A stretch of DNA of 64,000 bases from Pieris napi (taxonomy: Eukaryota; Arthropoda; Insecta; Lepidoptera; Pieridae). The translations under genes were made by a program, and so were the position numbers. Below, one piece after another: positions 58,214 to 64,000 of this stretch. The stretch is taken from assembly GCF_905475465.1 (NCBI RefSeq), contig NC_062238.1, forward strand, positions 7,606,501-7,670,500. The letters run 5' to 3'. The stretch's first letter is position 1. Every line of letters begins with the position of its first letter. The notes beneath the pieces are model-generated. The model did not search any database. It was not told the origin of the DNA and saw nothing but the letters and a program-made list of their open reading frames with translations.

Positions 58214-61200
58214 GGGGGTCTAGCCATATTGGTGTCGAAAAGTATTCTACATACACTACCGCTTTTGCGTAATTGTACTGTCGAAAACGCTTCGTTCGTA
58301 GCCAAGAGGCATGTCGATACATTACCGCTAAGTCGACACCGTAGATGCGAGCTGCCGTTCGTAGCACCTTATTCCGTCATATTGTCTCTGGATTAAATGT
58401 ATTCCTAATGTCACTTTTATAAACAAATAAAAGTTAAAACTACAATATTATTGTAAATTTGCAATAATTGCAAATTCCAATTATTGGAAGCTGCAAAAGG
58501 GACATTAGAATGTCAGCAAGGTCGGAACAATTTTCGATTTAAGTGGAATTTACGGAAGGTGCAAAGTCAATATATGAATTTTAATTGCATGTTTAAATTA
58601 ATTATGGTTTGTTTCATGTTTTCTCAGAAATTTAAGGCTACAAATAAATACAATATTTTGAAATTGCATAATCGCGATATATAATAATTATTAGTACTCA
58701 TACTTTGATATTTTTAGGATTAGGAACCTCACAACTAATCTGCAAAATGAAGAAGCAACATATTTTGTTACCGCTTAGAAGAAACAATAGAAATAGTACT
58801 GTGGATTGATAAATAAAGAGTGAAAATAAGGTTTACTAGAAGTTGATAAGGAATAGAAGGATAGTCCAAGGAATTAAAAAACAATAGAAAAAAAACGTAG
58901 ACTAGTGTGAACACTGAAATTAGAGTTTGATTTAAGCTTTAATTAGGTTTGGTGTTTGTGTTTGAACATTTTTAATGTCAATTTGTAAGCAGATTTATAT
59001 ATAAGTGTAGATTTTATTAGTGATTACTACTAGTTGGAATTATCTCTGTTTATGTCTAACAAACAATTTCAGTTTAAGTTAGAGTCATAAAGGTTGATTG
59101 TTTATAATAAATTTATACTTTTAGAAAGTGAAAATTGAAAAGCAGCAAGTACTCAATGAAATGAAAAGAGGGATTAATAAAAATTATAAAATAGAAACTT
59201 AGTCTGGTATGAAATTATAACCCTTACTCAACCTTTGATTCCATATTGATGCTCCAACATCTTAGATATAAATTTAAGTTTGATGCTGATTTTAAGTTAA
59301 TATTTATGTCAATAAACTTTTGGTTATATCAGTGATTTGCTACTAGTGAATATGTAAATGCAAAATCTGTTTAAGTAAGAAATGAATAAACATTGTATGT
59401 TATGTATTTGTCAGTTTTATTTTTGGTAATTTACCTGTCTTCTTTAGTAGGAAAAGCCAGTGTAAAGTGGTTAATAATATTAGTTTACTTTACAAGAATA
59501 TACAGATAATGCATATATGAATGACCCGTACCTACTAATAGTTAGAAATATTAAAAAAATAGGTAGCAAAATAAAAATATTTCAGTTATGGTTATTTTTT
59601 ATTAAAATAAGGCACCAAATATCTTCCTTAACATAGTGCAGTCTACATAGAAAAATAAGCATATGTAACAACTTATTAAACAATACAGACATTACTACTG
59701 AACACACACAGGTGCACCAAATTCAATGCATTACTACCTAATGTAGATGTATTCAATTATTCATATTTTTATATGTAGATAATTAACTAATAAATGTAAG
59801 TGTTAATTTGCAGCAGTCAATAGGTATCTTGTTTGTGTGCTGTTATATACAAAAAATTGTTCAATTCATAAAACCTAACGTTAGATGTTGTGATGATTTC
59901 ATAAAATTACTATGATACCTACAGTTACTATGAATACATCCTGATTGTTTCCTTAAGACAACAATTGTAAATAATAATAGTTAGGTATTTTAAAGATATA
60001 ATTCTTCCCAAAATCTACAAATCCAGTTTGTTTATAATAATATCTCATTGACATTCAAACTGCTGAACTTATTAAGATTAAATGTGGAAGAACATAGTTT
60101 CAGTTACTGTTTCCTGTTCATGAGGTAATGTTACTTAACCAACCATTATTTCATACTCCACTTGTCTTATTTTTTACATTATTCATAAAATGCTTCATTC
60201 CCCATTTTCAGGTACATAATATACCTAACACTAAAATTAATTAAAAGATAAGACTTTAGTAAAACTTGTCCATTTGTGGTTTTTTTAAATATTTTAAGTT
60301 GTAATTATTAGCTTCTCTTTTTCTGAAAAGAAAATATTTTAGTTAGTACTTTGATCAAATAGAAAACTGACAAACTAAACTAAGATCGGTCCAAGGTTTG
60401 TTCAATAGGTAACTTTAATATTAAAACTCTTTACTTAATTCTAAACTTAAAAATATACTTAATTTGTCACTTTGCTGCTTATTGTCAATTAAAGTTTTTA
60501 ATAACCAAACAATGTCAGTAACTCCCAAGGGACTTGAATTCAAACTTCTCATTCATTAACAATATTATAATAGATATCTCTAGTATATTGACTTAGTAAA
60601 TAATTAAAGAAAATATCTGCTTACCATTACTTAGTATTGCTCACTAGATTTTATATTTCCAAAGTTCATAAAGTATAAATCCACTTCATTTGATTAATTT
60701 AAATCAATATTATATCATTATCAGCTTCTATTATAATTACAATAAAATGTATTTAGAACTTCTAATTATGTTCATTAGTGACTGCTTTCTCATCTGAAAT
60801 ATACAAATAAAATGTACAATCATTTTTCTTTGTGATTATATAATATATGCAATATTAAATGGTACATATATATATTTTTCAAATTAAAGAACAATTTCAT
60901 GAACTTACATGCAATATAAATATCAATAAAAGATATCCAATATAACTAGGATTTACCTCTACTAATTTGCTGATTTTCTTGATATTTTCATATTTATCTG
61001 TGTCTATTAAGTTATCCTCGCATTGATTCATTGAAAAACTAAAACTCTAAACACGAGAAAGTTAAAAAAAACAGATAACAAATTAAAATCATTTCGTTAA
61101 AACGTCCAAAATAAGACATGTTTTTAAAACGGTAGCGATTAAAGATGGCAATAGTTGTACTGAATTATTGCAAACAGCAGCTTTTGAGATCACGCTAAAA

Positions 61201-61440
61201 CATGGCGGAGAAACGCCGTTTTTTCTACACTGCCGAAACATTAATTGGCCGTTGGCTACCGAATAGCGTAAGCGTTAATGTGTGTCTTTTCGTAGCACTG
61301 TCATGGCGTCGCTTATTGTATCCCGACTCACGCCTTTAGGGCCTAGGCTACCGACTGTCGACACGGGCTGTCATTTTCATACAAATTTAGTTTTCGACTT
61401 TCTACATACACTACTGTTAAGCCATCTTGGCTAGACCCCC
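58214..61440. mobile_element. element B of the same family
   Basis: Starts GGGGGTCTAGCCATATTGG and ends GGCTAGACCCCC. The right 1.7 kb (59745-61440) is the inverse of the left part of element A, with one extra block of about 125 bp near 60170-60300. The left 1.5 kb is not present in A. No ORF with a recognisable domain was found, so it appears non-autonomous. It is separated from A by only 30 bp. Confidence 0.75.
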
Positions 61441-61757
61441 AGAACTATATCTACTATGAGCTATCTATATTCTGTTCTATAGTCTATGGACTCCCGTTAC
61501 TTATTTACTTTTACGTTTAGGTATTCCAAAATGAAAATACTTTGCTAATTAAATAAAAGTGTTGTATTAAAAATAAATAATCGTTGTGCCATACACTTTC
61601 TATATTAATCAGAAGGACGAATCGCGTAGAATTTAATTGAAGCTTGTGTAACATTGTATTTATTTACTTGTGTAATATTTTTTTATAGAATGTCTTTAAC
61701 TCAATTTAAATTTTGAAGCAATTATTTTAGTATAATAAAATTGAATTATAACAAGTT
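61441..61757. promoter_or_regulatory. upstream region of gene 3
   Basis: A 317-bp AT-rich spacer between the mobile element and the start codon. It must contain the proximal promoter unless there is an upstream exon. No motif assigned. Confidence 0.35.
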
Positions 61758-64000
61758 ATGACTTCACTTCTCTTTTTAAAATCTGTGTTGTTTGCTAATG
61801 CAACTCAAAAGAAAAAAAAAGTAAACAAGGTGTAAGTATATTTATTTAATTTCTAAACAAATTATAAAAGAAAGCTTAATATTGTTTGTCGCTCAGTGTC
61901 TTGAATCGTAAATGAATGTATTACATTAAGGTAGAAACCCTTTAATAACATAACGTGTTTAATTACAGTATCTCAAAAAGAAAGAAATCATATGAGCATT
62001 GTCGAATATGTAATAAAATGAGGGCTGACATTCAAATTTTTGATAATTCTAATAAAATTAATATATCCGAAGAAGTTGAGAAAATATCTGGTGTTATGGT
62101 AAGTATATATTTTAGCAATTTAAATATCTTGGTACATTCATCAATATCATGTGCCAAGCATAACTAAGGATATGTGTTCCAAAGTTAAATTAAAAAATAT
62201 TTAACTGTTTGTTTTCATTATGATAAATTATATTATTTTTCAGATTAGTAAGTTTGATGATCATTCAAAACACATTTGTCAAAATTGTTATCAACTTTTA
62301 AAGAGCTGTATTCTGTTTCGGGAGATGTGTCAAAAAAATAATAAGAGGCTTGAAGTTGAAGTGTCCATTAAAACAGGTAGTGTAGTTATACCATAATAGT
62401 AAAATAACATTCACAGAACACTTATTAACTAAAGTACTATGCACCTCCAAGACATGTATTACGAATAGGTAATCATTAACTTTTGGAAGAGATACTTTAG
62501 ATAGAATGTGCAACTGAATTCAAAGCATTAAACATAGTTTAGTTATATTATAGAGAACCATTTATTTTTATAGAGCAAATAGCTTGTAATGAAAAAGAAA
62601 GTTTTCCTACAACCTGTGAAGAAGAAGACGTGTACATACCATCGCCTGCAAATTCTGATGATGAATTGGACCTTTGGCAATGTTCTACATGCAACAAACA
62701 GTTTTTAAATGCGGTAAGTTTATTTCTTTTAAGGTTTATTAATATGTTTAATAAAACTAGTCAATAGTAACTCGTTCATTTGATTGTCTTCTTAACTTTT
62801 CTGCCATACACTGTTATTTTTTGTACCATAGAAAGGAAGATTTCCTTAACCATACTTTGAGCAGCGCCCTTACTCTGTAACTTCCAATAGCGACAGCGAT
62901 GTTTTCATACTCACTGATGTGATATTTCGCTGAAGTCGCAACCTTGAGACCTCATAGTACAAAACTTATTATTGAGGCATTGTTGGAAGTTACAGAGTTG
63001 GCTCAGGTTAGAGTGCGCACATAGCTCATATATTATAATATAACTAAGAAAATTAAATTCCTATGCAATTTTTGTAATTAAAGTAAAAATACACATACAA
63101 CATTTCTTATTGTATATTTTTAAATAGGGTTAAATTGAAGTTACAATTTCAATGAAAATACTATGTTTAATTTAAATTCTTTTAGAAATTATTTAATTTA
63201 CACGTCAGACAATGTAAAAATGTGAATGGGGAGAAGAAAACATTTTTATGTGATATCTGTGGAAAAGTAACAAAGACTAAGGCAAATCTTTTAAATCACA
63301 AGTAAGTTTTCACTGCTTCCTCTGACGTAGTTTAACGTTCATGGCGTTTAACTCTGGGATATAACAGTAATTGATTCTTTAAAAAAAAAAACTTAACGCC
63401 CATAGAGCTTTCTATCGCTCTCGCTCTAGTTGCTTAAGTGGCTGGGATTAAATATAAACAAATTTCTATTTATTTTTAAAGAAATATTCTGTTTTTATTA
63501 TCACCTTCCATTGCGTACACCGCAGACTAAAATATAATTCATAAAACTTGTTTTCGTCACTCTTAATATGTAGATACGTATTTAACATTGTCTTTGGTTA
63601 ACATGATACTCACGAATATTATTTGCATACCTCATATTATTCTCTTATTGAAAATTAAGCAATAAAGCTTTTTATAAATTTGACGAATACTTAAATGATT
63701 TTAATCCTTGGGATTGATTTGCTCCATTTCAAACAATTTGTATGACAATACTTGGCGATTAAAAAGAGTGGCGGAAAGTTTCTTGCCAGTTCTTCTTACT
63801 ACTACTTAATTTAACTTCTTTCTGACAATTCATAAGTGTACTTGTTTACCTACATGAATAAAGATATTTTGAGTTTGAGTTTAACCATTTCAAGTTATAA
63901 ACAGCAGTATTCAGTGAGAAACTTTACATAATTTTTTAGACAAATATTAAATACTATACATAATCATAATTTTGTATTTACAGAAGCACACATGTCAACG
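61758..64000 (+). CDS. ZAD-C2H2 zinc-finger protein (gene 3), partial
   Basis: Exons: 61758-61831, 61969-62098, 62244-62376, 62574-62713, 63186-63301, and 63984 running off the window. The ZAD domain spans residues 35-99 (C36-x2-C39, C80-x2-C83). Exons 2 and 3 are exactly as long as those of gene 2 (130 and 133 bases). An acidic linker (about 119-145) follows. Then come a C2HC unit (C149-x2-C152-x12-H165-x3-C169) and a C2H2 finger (C181-x2-C184-x12-H197-x3-H201) split by intron 5 at the same residue as in gene 2. Further fingers are expected beyond 64000. It is a same-strand paralogue of gene 2 and presumably a nuclear DNA-binding regulator. Confidence 0.88.
62872..62998. mobile_element. small MITE in intron 4 of gene 3
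   Basis: ACTCTGTAACTTCCAA and its exact inverse TTGGAAGTTACAGAGT bound a 127-bp segment. The core CTGTAACT resembles the ends of the MITE at 25442, but the families are not shown to be the same. Confidence 0.6.
63751..63882 (+). mobile_element. LINE 3' end in intron 5 of gene 3
   Basis: Carries 'cttggcgattaaaaagagtg' and 'gtttcttgccagttcttctt' as in the other copies, ending in a TTTGAGTTTGAGTTT tail. Inserted in the sense orientation inside the intron. Confidence 0.65.

Overview
The window is AT-rich eukaryotic DNA that looks like a lepidopteran (moth or butterfly) nuclear genome. The evidence is GT-AG introns in ZAD zinc-finger genes, tRNA-derived SINEs with recognisable A and B boxes, LINE 3' ends of the type common in Lepidoptera, short Helitron-like elements, many TIR elements (MITEs) and one hAT transposon. 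No bacterial features, CRISPR arrays, rRNA genes or functional tRNA genes were seen. The species cannot be named from this sequence.

Layout. 1-34 kb: mostly non-coding. It holds a frameshifted MADF-domain fragment (147-360), LINE and SINE relics, five Helitron-like copies with A|T insertion sites, a decayed LINE reverse transcriptase (about 18780-19577), a 1.1-kb TIR element (20081-21189), a 56-bp tandem repeat carrying three copies of an 18-bp palindrome with a CRE-like core (22260-22420), and several hairpin MITEs. 34.8-37.8 kb: a complete hAT transposon (34778-37779) with an exact 8-bp target duplication, matched TIRs, subterminal repeats and an uninterrupted 664-codon transposase. 38-46 kb: SINE copies, a Tc1/mariner-like MITE and two PIF/Harbinger-like MITEs.

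46-64 kb is the host gene region. Three related ZAD-C2H2 zinc-finger genes were reconstructed exon by exon. Gene 1 runs on the minus strand (49691 to 46254, 439 aa, 8 exons). Gene 2 runs divergently on the plus strand (51414 to 54373, 350 aa, 8 exons). Gene 3 is on the plus strand (from 61758, cut by the window end in exon 6). Splice phases close exactly in all three, and exon order and ZAD split position are shared, so they are a local duplication cluster of probable DNA-binding transcription regulators. The 1.7-kb head-to-head spacer between genes 1 and 2 holds two TIR elements.

Genes 2 and 3 are separated by about 7.4 kb. Most of it is a 5.7-kb inverted-repeat structure (55721-61440) with GGGGGTCTAGCC ends. 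It includes a 931-bp block that appears identical in two direct copies, and a third, inverted and diverged copy. This and the intact hAT element are the most unusual parts of the window.
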